A stretch of 64,000 nucleotides of DNA from Mycolicibacter sp. MU0083 (lineage in GTDB: Bacteria; Actinomycetota; Actinomycetes; Mycobacteriales; Mycobacteriaceae), in NCBI RefSeq assembly GCF_963378075.1, contig NZ_OY726394.1, positions 1,674,001 through 1,738,000 of the forward strand. The letters run 5' to 3'. The position numbers were made by a program, and so were the translations under genes. This document shows, one piece after another, positions 1 through 20,781 of this stretch. Position 1 is the first letter of the stretch; each line of letters begins with the position of its first letter. The notes beneath the pieces are model-generated. The model was not told the DNA's origin, did not search any database, and saw only the letters and a program-made list of their open reading frames with translations.

Positions 1-2017
1 GTCCGCCGGGTTTGTCCATCCCCATCGCCTGCATCGCTGCGGTGAGGTCGGCGAGCGCGGCGCGGACGCGGTTGATCGAGGCGTCGAGCGACTTCTGGTC
101 GGGGATCGACTGCAACTCGAGCGCAAGATCGTTGATCGCGTCCAGGTCCGCCTGATTACGGTCGCCGACCAGTTGTTCGAAACTCCACCGGGTGGCGCTG
201 CAGGAGGTATCGAGATCGCAGACCGGGTTTCCCTGCAGCGCGGCCAGCACCGGGCCGATCCAGGTGAACAGGTTCTTGCCCGCGGAGAAGTTCCAGCCCA
301 TCGAGTTGCTGAGCGAGTTGACGTGGTCGACCAGCTTGGCCGCCGTGTCGACCTCCTTGACCAGGGTGTCGCCGCCGTACTGGTTCTTCATCGACGCGAA
401 GGAGTCGACCACCTCCTGCACACCGGTCGACAGACGCTTGATCTGGCCGCGGACGTCGTGGAGATTGCCGGCCAGGGTCTCCGCGCCGTCGGAGAGCTGA
501 TTGAGATCGCTGCGCCGCCCGTTGATCAACGCCGACCCGTCGGCGAGGAATCCGCCGATGGCCCCGGCCTGGTAGGTGGCCCGGAACTCCTCGGGGACCG
601 CGCCGGTGGGGCGGGTGATACCGGTGACGGCGGCGACGTGCGGCACCTGGCTGACCCGGTGCGCCATCTGCTCGAGGTCGGCCAACGCCTCCGGCGTCCG
701 AAGGTCGTTCGGCGACTGGACGAGCAGGTACTGGGGGATCGACTGGTTGACCGGGAAATGCTGTTCGAGCGCGGCGTACCCGAGCGAACTCGGCTCCGAT
801 GCGCGCAGGGCCTTGCGGTCGTCGTAGTTGTAGCGCACGAACCCGGCGCAGCCGGCCAGTATCACCAGGATGAGCAGGCTGGCCAGCAGGTGGGCCCTCG
901 GCCTGCGCACGATACGGATTCCCGACTTGCGCCACAGTCGGGCGGTCAGCTCGCGCCGCGGCTTGACCCAGCCGCGCGCCCCGGCCAGCGTCAGAATTGC
1001 CGGCAGTAAAGTCAACGCGGCCAGGAATGCCACGCCGATTCCGATCGCCGCCGAGGATCCCACGGTTTTGAAAACACCCATCCGGGCGAAACTGATGACC
1101 AGAAACGTGATGCCGACGGTCGCCGCCGATGCGGCGATCACTTTTCCGATCGACATCATCGCGTTCTTGACCGCCCGGTCGGAATCCGCGCCGGTTCGCA
1201 AGTGGTCGTGATAGCGGCTGATCAGAAAGACCGCATAGTCGGTTCCGGCGCCGGCCATGATCGCGCTCAAGAAAACGATGGACTGATTGGACACGCCCGC
1301 GCCGGTCACCAGTGCGTACCCGGCCACCAGGGTCTGGGCGATCACCAGTGAAATGCCGATCGAAATCAGCGGCAGCAGCATCGTTATCGGACTGCGGTAG
1401 ACCACCAGCAAGACGATGAGCACCAGTACCGCGATCGCCAGTTCGATGGGGAGGCGGTCGCGGTCACCCGCGATCGTCAGATCGGCCACCGTGGCCGCCG
1501 GACCGGTGAGATGCACCGACAGGGCCGCGTCGTCGGGCGCGTGTTCCAGCGCGTGTTCGACGATGGCGCTGACGCGCTGGAACGCCGCGAACGACTGCGG
1601 GGTGCCCAGCTCGCCGGCTACACCGACCGGCAGCACCCACGCCTTCTCATCGTCGCTGGTCAGCACCGAACGCAGCGGGGGAGTGCGAATGAAATCCTGC
1701 AGCATCACCACGTTCTCGGTGTCGCGGCGCAACTCGTCGACCAGGTGGCGATACACGGTTTCGTCGGCGGCGCTCAGCCCGTCGTCATCGGTCAGCACCA
1801 CCAGCAGCAGGTCGTCCGAACCGGACTCCGCGAACGCCTCCGACATTGCGCGGGCGGCGACACTGGCCGGGGCATCGGCGGGCAGGATCGCCAGCGGGTG
1901 TTTCTGGGCCAGCTCGTTGAGGGACGGGAAGAACAACGGCAGCGCGGCGGCGATCGCGATCCAGACCCCGATCACCGCCCAGGGCCATCGCACCACCACG
2001 TCGGCTAGCCGGCGCAT
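1..2017 (-). CDS. mmpL10: MmpL10-like RND lipid transporter (3' end outside window)
   Basis: The first 672 residues of an MmpL-family RND transporter are visible; the C-terminal part lies beyond position 1. An N-terminal membrane helix (about residues 10-30) is followed by a periplasmic porter domain, then a cluster of membrane helices that carries the family motif GTDYAVFLISRY near residue 260. A second periplasmic domain with long helices follows. The ATG at 2017 has an AGGGGGA ribosome site 8-9 nt upstream and lies 15 nt after the papA3 stop, so the two genes form an operon. In M. smegmatis the pks-papA3-mmpL10 neighbours make and export trehalose polyphleates, and the same role is inferred here. 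The TPP genes fadD23 and pE would be expected to the left, outside the window. Another MmpL lipid substrate cannot be excluded from sequence alone. Confidence 0.88.
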   Translation of the reverse strand, partial: MRRLADVVVRWPWAVIGVWIAIAAALPLFFPSLNELAQKHPLAILPADAPASVAARAMSEAFAESGSDDLLLVVLTDDDGLSAADETVYRHLVDELRRDTENVVMLQDFIRTPPLRSVLTSDDEKAWVLPVGVAGELGTPQSFAAFQRVSAIVEHALEHAPDDAALSVHLTGPAATVADLTIAGDRDRLPIELAIAVLVLIVLLVVYRSPITMLLPLISIGISLVIAQTLVAGYALVTGAGVSNQSIVFLSAIMAGAGTDYAVFLISRYHDHLRTGADSDRAVKNAMMSIGKVIAASAATVGITFLVISFARMGVFKTVGSSAAIGIGVAFLAALTLLPAILTLAGARGWVKPRRELTARLWRKSGIRIVRRPRAHLLASLLILVILAGCAGFVRYNYDDRKALRASEPSSLGYAALEQHFPVNQSIPQYLLVQSPNDLRTPEALADLEQMAHRVSQVPHVAAVTGITRPTGAVPEEFRATYQAGAIGGFLADGSALINGRRSDLNQLSDGAETLAGNLHDVRGQIKRLSTGVQEVVDSFASMKNQYGGDTLVKEVDTAAKLVDHVNSLSNSMGWNFSAGKNLFTWIGPVLAALQGNPVCDLDTSCSATRWSFEQLVGDRNQADLDAINDLALELQSIPDQKSLDASINRVRAALADLTAAMQAMGMDKPGG

Positions 2018-2032
2018 ATCGCATTCCCCCTT

Positions 2033-3454
2033 TTATGCGACGCGTCCCCAGTGTCCACTGTCGGCGACCCGTGCGCACACGGATCGCATGGCCTCCATGT
2101 AGCGGGTGGCCGATTTCTGGGCGATCGGATTATCGGGATGCATGATCGCCATGACGGTGCCCTCGCCGTACCGAAATATATAGATAGTGAGTTGATATGA
2201 ATATCGGCCGTCGGGGTAGATGCCGATATTGTCCGCCAGTCCCAGGTCCCCGGCCGCCAGAATCGCGTTGAGGGGGGCGGCCCCGCCGTGCAGGAAGTTT
2301 GTCACCGGGAAATTCGGTTGCGGCCAGTTCAGGTGCGGGGCCAACTCCAGCGCCCGGTAATAGGGAACCCGCGCCATATCCAGGCTGGAATCGAAGCAAT
2401 TCTGCGCCGCCCACGCGGCGTCGCCGAAAGATGCAGCCGCTATCGGCACGGTGATCGGAATCAATCCGGTAAACCAGCCCTGTGTCATGAAATTATCGGC
2501 GGCTGTTCGCGAATCGCGCGGGGTGAGGCCGTAATAGGTGGGCGTTCCGGTGAATTCGTGTTCCACCAGTGCGGAACAGGCGAACAATCCACCGACGAAA
2601 CGTGCCCCCACCGCTGAACAAGCCGCCTCGAAACGCTCCGTTTCACCTGCATCCATCAGTAGTTCCGACGACATATCACTGCGGGTGGATTCCGCCGGGT
2701 CCCCCAACGGGAGCGGAAATTCGGGAAATCCGCCGTCGTTGTTTTCGGCGAAGTCGATCCAGGCGCGTACCCCCGGCGAATCGGCGGACAGTGTCGCGGT
2801 GTACTCGCGCTCACGGACGCAGAAGTCGTCGTAGCGCCCGGCGTCCGGGAGGGCCAGTGCGCCGCCGCCGGTGCGCAACGCGGAGTACATTCCGTTGGCT
2901 TCCAACATCGTTGTGCCGATCAGCGTTGCGTCCCCGTGGACGTGATCCATCGCGGCGAAGAAGGTGAAGTGGTCGTCGCACTGGCAGATGCCGAAGGTGA
3001 AACACCCCCACTCCAGCGGGGTGGGTATGTCCACGACGTGCGCGCGGATCTCGTCGGGAGTCATCCGGCCGTGCTCGATCGGCTCGAATTCTATATCGCC
3101 CGGATCGGCGAGAGTGTGCCTGATGAAGCCGCCGTCCGGAGATTGTTCGAACCAACTGCGGAACGTGTCATGGCGACGCAGGTAGGAATTCAGTGCGAGA
3201 TTCATCGCGTCGGTATCGCACCGGCCCGGTACATCGCAACTGGCTATGATCTGCCGGGAAAAACTTTGACCGGCGGCGGTTCGCCGACAGTAATTACGCA
3301 GATGCTGATCCTGCATGTAACTGACCGGAACAGAGCTGACCGGTGCCTGCCGGGATTTTTCTGCTGCTGCGATCGTGGGATGCCAGGAGATCACCGAACC
3401 GGGGGACAGGGTCCATTCATCGAGTGAACCGACCGTTATTTTCCCTATGCGCAA
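2033..3454 (-). CDS. papA3: PapA3-like acyltransferase
   Basis: 473 residues, the usual length for PapA3. It is a polyketide-associated acyltransferase of the condensation-domain fold. The HxxxD catalytic motif is seen as HVHGD within MDHVHGDATL. In the TPP pathway PapA3 moves acyl groups onto trehalose before the final polyphleoylation. The start is a TTG at 3454, chosen because a perfect AGGAGG (bottom strand, 3461-3466) lies 6 nt before it; no ATG has comparable support. It is cotranscribed with the MmpL10-like gene and divergent from the polyketide synthase. The DFGWG motif of other Pap proteins is not obvious; the C-terminal stretch has DNIGIYPDG instead. The family call is strong; the exact acyl substrate is inferred from neighbours. 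Confidence 0.87.
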   Translation of the reverse strand: MRIGKITVGSLDEWTLSPGSVISWHPTIAAAEKSRQAPVSSVPVSYMQDQHLRNYCRRTAAGQSFSRQIIASCDVPGRCDTDAMNLALNSYLRRHDTFRSWFEQSPDGGFIRHTLADPGDIEFEPIEHGRMTPDEIRAHVVDIPTPLEWGCFTFGICQCDDHFTFFAAMDHVHGDATLIGTTMLEANGMYSALRTGGGALALPDAGRYDDFCVREREYTATLSADSPGVRAWIDFAENNDGGFPEFPLPLGDPAESTRSDMSSELLMDAGETERFEAACSAVGARFVGGLFACSALVEHEFTGTPTYYGLTPRDSRTAADNFMTQGWFTGLIPITVPIAAASFGDAAWAAQNCFDSSLDMARVPYYRALELAPHLNWPQPNFPVTNFLHGGAAPLNAILAAGDLGLADNIGIYPDGRYSYQLTIYIFRYGEGTVMAIMHPDNPIAQKSATRYMEAMRSVCARVADSGHWGRVA

Positions 3455-3738
3455 ACCGATCCTCCTCGGCGTGGGTGCCCCGGCGACGCTGCAGCGTTGT
3501 CAGGATAGCGTGCCGGAGCGCCATCCGATACGTGCAATTTTTACCAACCCCGGCGCCGGTGTGAAGCCGCCTCGGCGGTGTTGAGAGTTCAGCAGGATTT
3601 GCCAGGTGAGGATCAGGATTCCGCGTAACTCTTGCAATAGCGGCCGACCACGGGGGAGTCTTGGTGGGCGATTGGGGGCGGGCTCGGATATCACGTGCGA
3701 CCGGGGCCTGGCCCGTTGGGGCATGGGAAGGGACCGTT
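3455..3738. promoter_or_regulatory. Divergent intergenic region between papA3 and pks
   Basis: 284 bp separate the divergent papA3 and pks starts, so both promoters must lie here. It includes AT-richer patches (about 3535-3545 and 3620-3640) unlike the flanking coding DNA. No operator palindrome stood out. An alternative in-frame TTG/GTG pair for pks lies at 3661-3666 behind GGGGGAG, so the usable control region could be about 75 bp shorter. Confidence 0.5.
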
Positions 3739-14787
<11,049 letters not shown>

Positions 14788-15358
14788 CCGGATCCAGGCG
14801 TTGACCGCGGTGACCGCGCTCTGCGTGGCCTGCGGTGCGAAAACATAGGCCAGCAGCGGAATCTCGATGGGTGTGAAGGCCACGGCGTGGTACAGCGTCA
14901 ACGCGCCCACCTGGGTGGCGGCCGCCGACCCGGAGGCCAGGATCACGGTCAGGGCGGCCAGGTAGTCCACCGACGGCAACGCGATCCCCAGGCCGGCGGC
15001 CGCGGCGAGCCAGAGCGAGGTGCCCTGCAGCAGTCGTCGGGTGGGCCGGTCCGCCGATTCCCGGCGGGGACGCGCCCAGCGGTGCCTGGTGGCCACCGCG
15101 GCGGCGGCCAGCAGCGCCAGCGCGCCGATCAGGATCTGCACGTGCGGCACGGTCACGAACGTCCAGTCGAGCAGTCGGTGCCGAAGGACGAACAGGACGA
15201 TCAACCCGACGGTCATGCCCATCGCGATGCCGCCGCACAGGAACGCCGCCAACTGCAGCATCGGTCGCGGCCGGTTCAACATCAGGACCGTCATCCCGAT
15301 CCGGAACGGTTCCAGGCTGACGGCGAGTGCCATCACCAGGACGGTCAGCCACATGGGG

Positions 15359-16666
15359 TCAGGTCGCTTCGCGGGGTACCCGCACGGCGAACATCGCGAT
15401 CAGACCGGCCGCCAGCACCACACACAGTCCACCCATCCCGGCCCGATCGGTGCCGAACAGGTCGACGAAGGTGAAGAACATCCACGGCGCCAGGAACGAC
15501 GCGGTGCGTCCGGCGGTGGTGTACAGGCCGAACGCCACCCCCTCCTTGCCCGGCGCGGACATCCGCAGCATCAGGGCCCGGGCCGAGGCCAGGATCGGGC
15601 CGACGAACAGGCACAGCAGCAGCCCGCAGACCCAGAACGCCGTCGGACCGGAGGCGGCCAACAGGGCCGACCCGATCACCACCATGACCGCCAGCGAGCC
15701 GATGATGACCGGTTTGGGGCCGGCGCGGTCGGCGAGCAGACCGCCCAGCACCGCACCGATCGCGGCGACGATGCTCACGCAGACGCCGAAGATCAGCACG
15801 TCGGCCTGCGAGATCCCGTACACGCTGACACCGAGCACCGCGCCGAACGCGAAGATCCCGGTGAGTCCGTCGCGAAAGACCGCGCTGGCCAGCAGGTAGT
15901 AGACGACGTGGTGATCGCGCCGCCACTCGCTCTTCACCTCCTGCCACAGTGCGCGATAGGTGCCGGCGAGGCGGACCGCCGGCGGCGGTCCGACCGGCGG
16001 GGGCGTGGGCAGCAGGAACAGCAGCGGGCAGGCGAACACCACCAGCCACGCCGCGGCCACCAGCATGGCCACCCGGATGTACTGGCCGTGGGCCACCGTC
16101 AGTCCGAAGATGCCCCGGGTATCGCCGTCACCGGAGATGAACCCGACATAGAGGACCAGCAGCAGCAACACACTGCCGAAGAATCCGGACGCCGAACCGA
16201 TGCCGGAGATCCGACCGGTGTTCTGCGGAGTGGACAGTTGGCTCAGTGCGGCGTTGTAGGGCACCGTCGCCAGATCGCTGCACGCCGCGGTACACGCCAG
16301 CAGCAGCAGACCCGGTGCCAGATACCGGTAGTCGTCGTCGATCAGGCTCATCGACGCCGTCATGACCACCACCAGTCCGGTGAAGACCGACAGCACGGTG
16401 CGCCGGCGGTGCGGCGCGTCGACCCACACCCCGATCGCCGGCGCCAGCAGTGCGACGCACAACCCGGCTACGGTCAGTGCCCGGCCCAGCCAACTCGCGG
16501 GCGTCGTGTCGCCGGGCAATCCGTCACCCACCTGCGCGGTGAGGTAGACCGAGAACACGAAAGTGCCGACCACGGCGTTGACGCCCGTCGCGCCGCAGTC
16601 CCACAACGCCCAGGCCACCACACGCGACCGCGCGGTGGTCGGCGCATCAGTCGTGCGGCTACCCAT
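15359..16666 (-). CDS. MFS transporter, UMF1/Atg22-like
   Basis: 435 residues from the ATG at 16666, which is preceded by AAGGGG at good spacing; longer in-frame starts give an Arg-rich tail that looks non-coding. About 12 membrane helices. The first helices contain ALWDCGATGVNAVV and a characteristic VWVDAPHRRR loop, and a long cytoplasmic loop follows helix 6. This pattern is typical of the UMF1 (Atg22-like) branch of the major facilitator superfamily. The substrate cannot be read from sequence. It is the first gene of a two-gene transcript with the Gap-like protein and is divergent from pimB', 68 bp away. Whether it belongs to the lipid locus or only neighbours it is unknown. Confidence 0.8.
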   Translation of the reverse strand: MGSRTTDAPTTARSRVVAWALWDCGATGVNAVVGTFVFSVYLTAQVGDGLPGDTTPASWLGRALTVAGLCVALLAPAIGVWVDAPHRRRTVLSVFTGLVVVMTASMSLIDDDYRYLAPGLLLLACTAACSDLATVPYNAALSQLSTPQNTGRISGIGSASGFFGSVLLLLVLYVGFISGDGDTRGIFGLTVAHGQYIRVAMLVAAAWLVVFACPLLFLLPTPPPVGPPPAVRLAGTYRALWQEVKSEWRRDHHVVYYLLASAVFRDGLTGIFAFGAVLGVSVYGISQADVLIFGVCVSIVAAIGAVLGGLLADRAGPKPVIIGSLAVMVVIGSALLAASGPTAFWVCGLLLCLFVGPILASARALMLRMSAPGKEGVAFGLYTTAGRTASFLAPWMFFTFVDLFGTDRAGMGGLCVVLAAGLIAMFAVRVPREAT

Positions 16667-16721
16667 GCCGGCACCCCTTCTTCGGCGACGTGACGATTGG
16701 GTGCCGGTCGGCACCGGCCGC

Positions 16722-16727
16722 TAGCAT
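16722..16727 (+). promoter_or_regulatory. -10 hexamer for leaderless pimB'
   Basis: TAGCAT fits the mycobacterial TANNNT -10 pattern and ends 7 nt before the GTG start at 16735, so transcription would begin at or next to the start codon. No ribosome site is seen before this GTG. Confidence 0.5.
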
Positions 16728-16734
16728 CCCACGG

Positions 16735-17877
16735 GTGAGTCGGGTCCTGCTGGTGACCAATGATTTTCCGCCGCGCCCCGGCGGGATCCAGTGCTACCTC
16801 GAGGAGCTGGTACGGCGTATCGCCGGCAGCGGACGCCATGAGGTCACCGTCTATGCGCCGAAGTGGAAGGGCGCCGAGGCCTTCGACGACGCGGCGAACT
16901 CCGCGGGTTATCGGGTGGTTCGGCACCCGGGCACGCTGATGCTGCCGGGCCCGTCCGTGGACAACCGGATGCGGCGGCTCATCGGGGAGTCGGGGGCCGA
17001 GACCGTCTGGTTCGGGGCGGCCGCACCGCTGGCGCTGCTGGCGCAGCGGGCGCGTGCGGCCGGGGCGCGCAGGGTGGTGGCCAGCACCCACGGCCACGAG
17101 GTGGGCTGGTCGATGGTGCCGGGCGCCCGCTCGGTGCTGCGCCGGATCGGCGAGACCTGCGACACCGTCACATTCGTCAGTCACTACACCCGCGGCCGGT
17201 TCGCCTCGGCGTTCGGCCCCGACGCCGCACTGGAGCATCTGCCGCCCGGGGTGGACACCGACCGCTTCCGGCCGGATCCGGCGGCCCGCGCCGAACTGCG
17301 GGCCCGGCACGGCCTCGGGGAGCGCCCCACCGTGGTGTGCGTTTCGCGGCTGGTGCCGCGCAAGGGCCAGGACATGCTGATCAGGGCGTTGCCGGCGATC
17401 CGGGCACGGGTCGAAGGAGCCGCCCTGGTGATCGTCGGCGGCGGGCCCTACGCCGAGACGCTGCACAAGCTGGCCGTGGAGTGCGGCGTGGCCGATGCGG
17501 TGACGTTCACCGGCGGCGTACCGGCCGCCGAGTTACCCGGCTACTACCTGCTCGGCGACGTGTTCGCGATGCCGTGCCGCACCCGGGGTGCCGGGTTGGA
17601 CGTGGAGGGTCTGGGCATCGTGTTCCTGGAGGCCTCCGCAGCCGGTGTCCCGGTGGTGGCCGGTGACTCCGGCGGTGCCCCCGAGACCGTGCTGCCGGAG
17701 CGGACCGGCCTGGTGGTCGACGGTCGCGCCGTGGACCAGATCGGTGCGGCGGTGGGCGGATTGCTCGCCGATCCCGACCGGGCCGCGGCGATGGGCGCCG
17801 CGGGCCGCGAATGGGTGACCGGCAACTGGCGCTGGGATGCGCTGGCGACCCGGATGGGCACCCTGCTGCAGGCCTGA
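16735..17877 (+). CDS. pimB': PimB'-like GDP-mannose-dependent mannosyltransferase
   Basis: 380 residues, matching M. tuberculosis Rv2188c. A GT-B glycosyltransferase of the GT4 family. The N-terminal glycine-rich loop is in FPPRPGGIQCYLEELV. The donor half carries VSRLVPRKGQDMLI and the sugar-nucleotide site EGLGIVFLEASAAGVPVV with the EX7E pattern. PimB' adds the second mannose to phosphatidylinositol mannoside at the cytoplasmic face of the membrane, an early step to PIMs, lipomannan and lipoarabinomannan. The GTG at 16735 is preferred over an upstream in-frame start at 16690 because it matches the family length and has a leaderless promoter signature. Convergent with fadD15. Confidence 0.9.
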   Translation: MSRVLLVTNDFPPRPGGIQCYLEELVRRIAGSGRHEVTVYAPKWKGAEAFDDAANSAGYRVVRHPGTLMLPGPSVDNRMRRLIGESGAETVWFGAAAPLALLAQRARAAGARRVVASTHGHEVGWSMVPGARSVLRRIGETCDTVTFVSHYTRGRFASAFGPDAALEHLPPGVDTDRFRPDPAARAELRARHGLGERPTVVCVSRLVPRKGQDMLIRALPAIRARVEGAALVIVGGGPYAETLHKLAVECGVADAVTFTGGVPAAELPGYYLLGDVFAMPCRTRGAGLDVEGLGIVFLEASAAGVPVVAGDSGGAPETVLPERTGLVVDGRAVDQIGAAVGGLLADPDRAAAMGAAGREWVTGNWRWDALATRMGTLLQA

Positions 17878-17910
17878 ACCGGCCGCGGTGCGCCTCGCCG
17901 AAGGCCCGGC

Positions 17911-19713
17911 TCAGCCCTTGGCGTAGATCTCCTCGATCGCGTCGGCGAACTTCTGCGCCACCACGTTGCGCTTGACCTTCAGTGTCGGGGTCAGCTCACC
18001 GGTGGCCTCGGTGAAGTCCACCGGCAGGATCGAGAACTTGCGGATCGATTCGGCGTGCGACACCGACAGGTTGGCCTGTTTGACCGCGCCGTCCACCTCG
18101 GCGAGCAGGTCCGGGTCGGTCACCAGATCCGCCACCGTGTCGCTGTCGGCCTTGCCGTTGCGCTGCTTCCAGCCTTCGATGGCCTCGGGGTCGATGGTGA
18201 TCAGGGCCCCGATGAACGGCTTGGCGTCGCCGACGACCATCGCCTGGCTGATCAGCGGGTGGGAGCGCAACTGGTCCTCGAGTACCGCGGGTGCGACGTT
18301 CTTGCCGCCGGCGGTGACGATGATCTCCTTCTTGCGGCCGGTGATCTTCAGGTAGCCCTCGGCGTCGATGTGGGCCAGGTCGCCGGTGCGGAACCAGCCG
18401 TCGACGAACGCGTCGGCGGTGGCCGCGTCGTTCTGCCAGTAACCGTGGAACACCACACCGCCGCGCACCAGCAGTTCGCCGTCGTCGGCGACCCGCATGC
18501 TGTTGCCCGGCACCAGCTTTCCGACCGTCCCGACCTTCATCCCGCTGACCGGGTTGACGGTGATGGCCGCGGTGGTCTCGGTCAGCCCGTAGCCCTCGTA
18601 GATGGACAGCCCGACACCCCGGTAGAAGTGCCCCAGCCGCTCACCCAGCGGTGCCCCGCCGGAGACCGACGCGCGGCAGTTGCCGCCCAGCGCCGAGCGC
18701 AGCTTGTGGTAGACGAGCTTGTCGAACACGGCGTGCTTGACGCGCAGCAGCAGTCCCGGACCGCCGTGATCGAGGGCTTCACTCCAGTCCACCGCGGTCT
18801 GCGCCGCGATCTCGAAGATGCGGCCCTTGCCGTCGTTGGCGGCGTTCTGCGCCGCGGTGTTGTACACCTTCTCGAACACCCGCGGTACCGACACCACCAC
18901 GGTCGGCTTGAACACCGAGAACATCGGCACCAGGTTCTTGATGTCGCTGGTGAATCCGACGGTGACCCGGTTCGCGAAGCCACCGATGCTCAGGGCGCGG
19001 GCCAGCACGTGGGCCAGCGGCAGGAACACCAGCAGGCGCTGCCCGGGAGTGAGCAGCGTCGGCAGGGCGGCCTGGGTGCCGCGCACCTCGTGCAGCAGGT
19101 TGGAGTGGGTGAGCTGGCAGCCCTTGGGGCGCCCGGTGGTGCCCGAGGTGTAGATCAGCGTCGCCGGGTCGGTGGCGCGCAGCGCGGCCAGTCGTGCGGT
19201 GACCTGCTCGGGATCCTGACCGGCACCGGCCGCGGCGAGTTCGTCGAGGGCCTGCGGGCCCGAGCCGTCGATGGTCAGCACGTGGCGCAGCGCGGGCAGG
19301 TCATCGGCCAGTTCGTTGACGATCTGGGTGTGCGCGTCGGTCTCGGCGAACGCCGCCACCGCGCTGGAGTCCTGCATGACCCACCGGACCTGCTCGGCCG
19401 AGGACGTCTCGTAGATCGGGACGGTCACCGCGCCGATGGACAGGATCGCGTAGTCGAGGATCGCCCACTCGTAGCGGGTGGCCGAGAAGATCACGACCCG
19501 GTCGCCGGCCTGCACACCCTGCGCGATCAGCCCCAGGGCCGCCGAACGGACCTGCGCGGCGGCCTCCGCGCAGCTGACATCGGTCCAGACACCGTCGACC
19601 AGTCGCTGATAGATGACGAAGTCGGGGTGGTTGCGCTCGTGCTCGAAAACAACCGCAGCGACGTTGTCGTGCTCCTCGACGGTGAACGGCGCGGGAACAC
19701 TGAACTCACGCAT
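17911..19713 (-). CDS. fadD15: FadD15-like long-chain fatty-acyl-CoA ligase
   Basis: 600 residues, the length of M. tuberculosis FadD15. Adenylate-forming enzyme that activates fatty acids with ATP and CoA. Seen: the P-loop-like [15 protein letters not shown], the adenine-binding GYGLTETTA, the hinge motif [11 protein letters not shown] and the C-terminal [17 protein letters not shown]. The ATG at 19713 has AGAGAGGT upstream; an in-frame codon 8 positions earlier lacks support. The pairing with pimB' across a short convergent gap is as in M. tuberculosis. The 154 bp upstream of the start are shared with the divergent SRPBCC gene and must hold both promoters. Confidence 0.93.
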   Translation of the reverse strand: MREFSVPAPFTVEEHDNVAAVVFEHERNHPDFVIYQRLVDGVWTDVSCAEAAAQVRSAALGLIAQGVQAGDRVVIFSATRYEWAILDYAILSIGAVTVPIYETSSAEQVRWVMQDSSAVAAFAETDAHTQIVNELADDLPALRHVLTIDGSGPQALDELAAAGAGQDPEQVTARLAALRATDPATLIYTSGTTGRPKGCQLTHSNLLHEVRGTQAALPTLLTPGQRLLVFLPLAHVLARALSIGGFANRVTVGFTSDIKNLVPMFSVFKPTVVVSVPRVFEKVYNTAAQNAANDGKGRIFEIAAQTAVDWSEALDHGGPGLLLRVKHAVFDKLVYHKLRSALGGNCRASVSGGAPLGERLGHFYRGVGLSIYEGYGLTETTAAITVNPVSGMKVGTVGKLVPGNSMRVADDGELLVRGGVVFHGYWQNDAATADAFVDGWFRTGDLAHIDAEGYLKITGRKKEIIVTAGGKNVAPAVLEDQLRSHPLISQAMVVGDAKPFIGALITIDPEAIEGWKQRNGKADSDTVADLVTDPDLLAEVDGAVKQANLSVSHAESIRKFSILPVDFTEATGELTPTLKVKRNVVAQKFADAIEEIYAKG

Positions 19714-19867
19714 TGCGATGACCTCTCTTGCCAGCATGGGTGTCGACCCGCCCAGCCTAGTCGGCGCCCGGTCACGGTGTGATGGTGGTCACCGTCGAAA
19801 CCTCCGATGGTCCCTGAGCACCCAGGGTGTTCCACCTGATGGAATCGGCATATGTGAAGCTGGGGCG

Positions 19868-20263
19868 ATGAACAGTATCCAGGTTGCCGACGAGACGTTC
19901 GTCGCCGCCTCCGGCGAGCAGGTCGGTGCGGTCGTCGGAGACCCGTCGAGTTGGCGGCGGTGGTGGCCGGACCTCCAACTCCAGGTGGTCGAGGACCGCG
20001 CCGACAAGGGTGTCCGCTGGACGGTGGGCGGGCCGTTGACCGGCACCATGGAGATCTGGCTGGAACCGATGCTCGACGGTGTGCTGCTGCACTACTTCCT
20101 GCACGCCGAACCGACCGGCGTGACCGGGCGGCAGCTGGCCAGACTGAACCTCGCGAAGCTGAACCACCGCCGCCGGGTGGCCGGCAAGCGGATGGCCTTC
20201 GAGGTCAAGGACCGCCTGGAGCGTTCCCGGCCGGTCGGGGTCTCGCCGCTCGCCGTGCATTGA
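19868..20263 (+). CDS. Rv2186c-like small conserved mycobacterial protein
   Basis: 131 residues, near the 129 of Rv2186c. A short SRPBCC-like (START-type) fold is suggested by the pattern: an opening strand IQVADETFVAAS, an amphipathic helix with a WRRWWPD motif, paired strands such as GVRWTVGGPLTGTMEIWLEP, and a long basic C-terminal helix RRRVAGKRMAFEVKDRLER. No catalytic residues are recognised. It lies in the same direction as the second SRPBCC gene, 80 bp upstream of it, and both lead into the ArsA-like ATPase. Function is unknown; a lipid- or small-molecule-binding role is possible from the fold only. Confidence 0.75.
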   Translation: MNSIQVADETFVAASGEQVGAVVGDPSSWRRWWPDLQLQVVEDRADKGVRWTVGGPLTGTMEIWLEPMLDGVLLHYFLHAEPTGVTGRQLARLNLAKLNHRRRVAGKRMAFEVKDRLERSRPVGVSPLAVH

Positions 20264-20343
20264 TCCGGTCCCACCGGTGGCGGCGAGGTAGCGTCTCTGC
20301 CGAGAACCGGTGGTAGGTGCGAACGAGTTAGGGAAGTAGCCGC

Positions 20344-20781
20344 GTGGCGGACAAGACAGCTCAGACGATCTTCATCTCCGCAGATCCGGACGCCGTGATG
20401 ACGGTGATCGCCGACATCGCCGCCTATCCCGACTGGGTCTCGGAGTACACCGAGGCCGAAGTGCTCGAAACCGATGCCGACGGTTACCCGAAGGTGGCCC
20501 GGCTGGTGCTGGACGCCGCGGTACTCAAAGACACCATGGTGCTGGACTACGACTGGGCGGCGGACCGCCGGTCGGTGCGGTGGTCGCTGGTGTCGAGTTC
20601 GCTGCTCAAAGCGCTGGACGGTGCATATCGCCTGACGCCCAAGGGATCCGGGACCGAAGTGGTCTACGAGCTGTCGGTGGACCTGATGATTCCGATGATC
20701 GGTCTGCTCAAGCGCAAGGCGGAGCGGCGATTGACCGACACCGCGCTCAAGGACCTTAAGAAGCGAGCAGAGGCTGAGTGA
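20344..20781 (+). CDS. SRPBCC-family protein, Rv2185c (TB16.3) homolog
   Basis: 145 residues starting at a GTG. The START/Bet v1-like fold is recognisable from FISADPDAVMTVIADIAAYPDWVSEY at the N-terminus (as described, positions 9-34) and the long C-terminal helix. M. tuberculosis Rv2185c is a known protein of this family without an assigned ligand. Its last four bases overlap the start of the ArsA-like ATPase (GTGA), so translation is probably coupled. Proteins of this fold bind hydrophobic molecules in a cavity; no ligand can be inferred here. Confidence 0.88.
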   Translation: MADKTAQTIFISADPDAVMTVIADIAAYPDWVSEYTEAEVLETDADGYPKVARLVLDAAVLKDTMVLDYDWAADRRSVRWSLVSSSLLKALDGAYRLTPKGSGTEVVYELSVDLMIPMIGLLKRKAERRLTDTALKDLKKRAEAE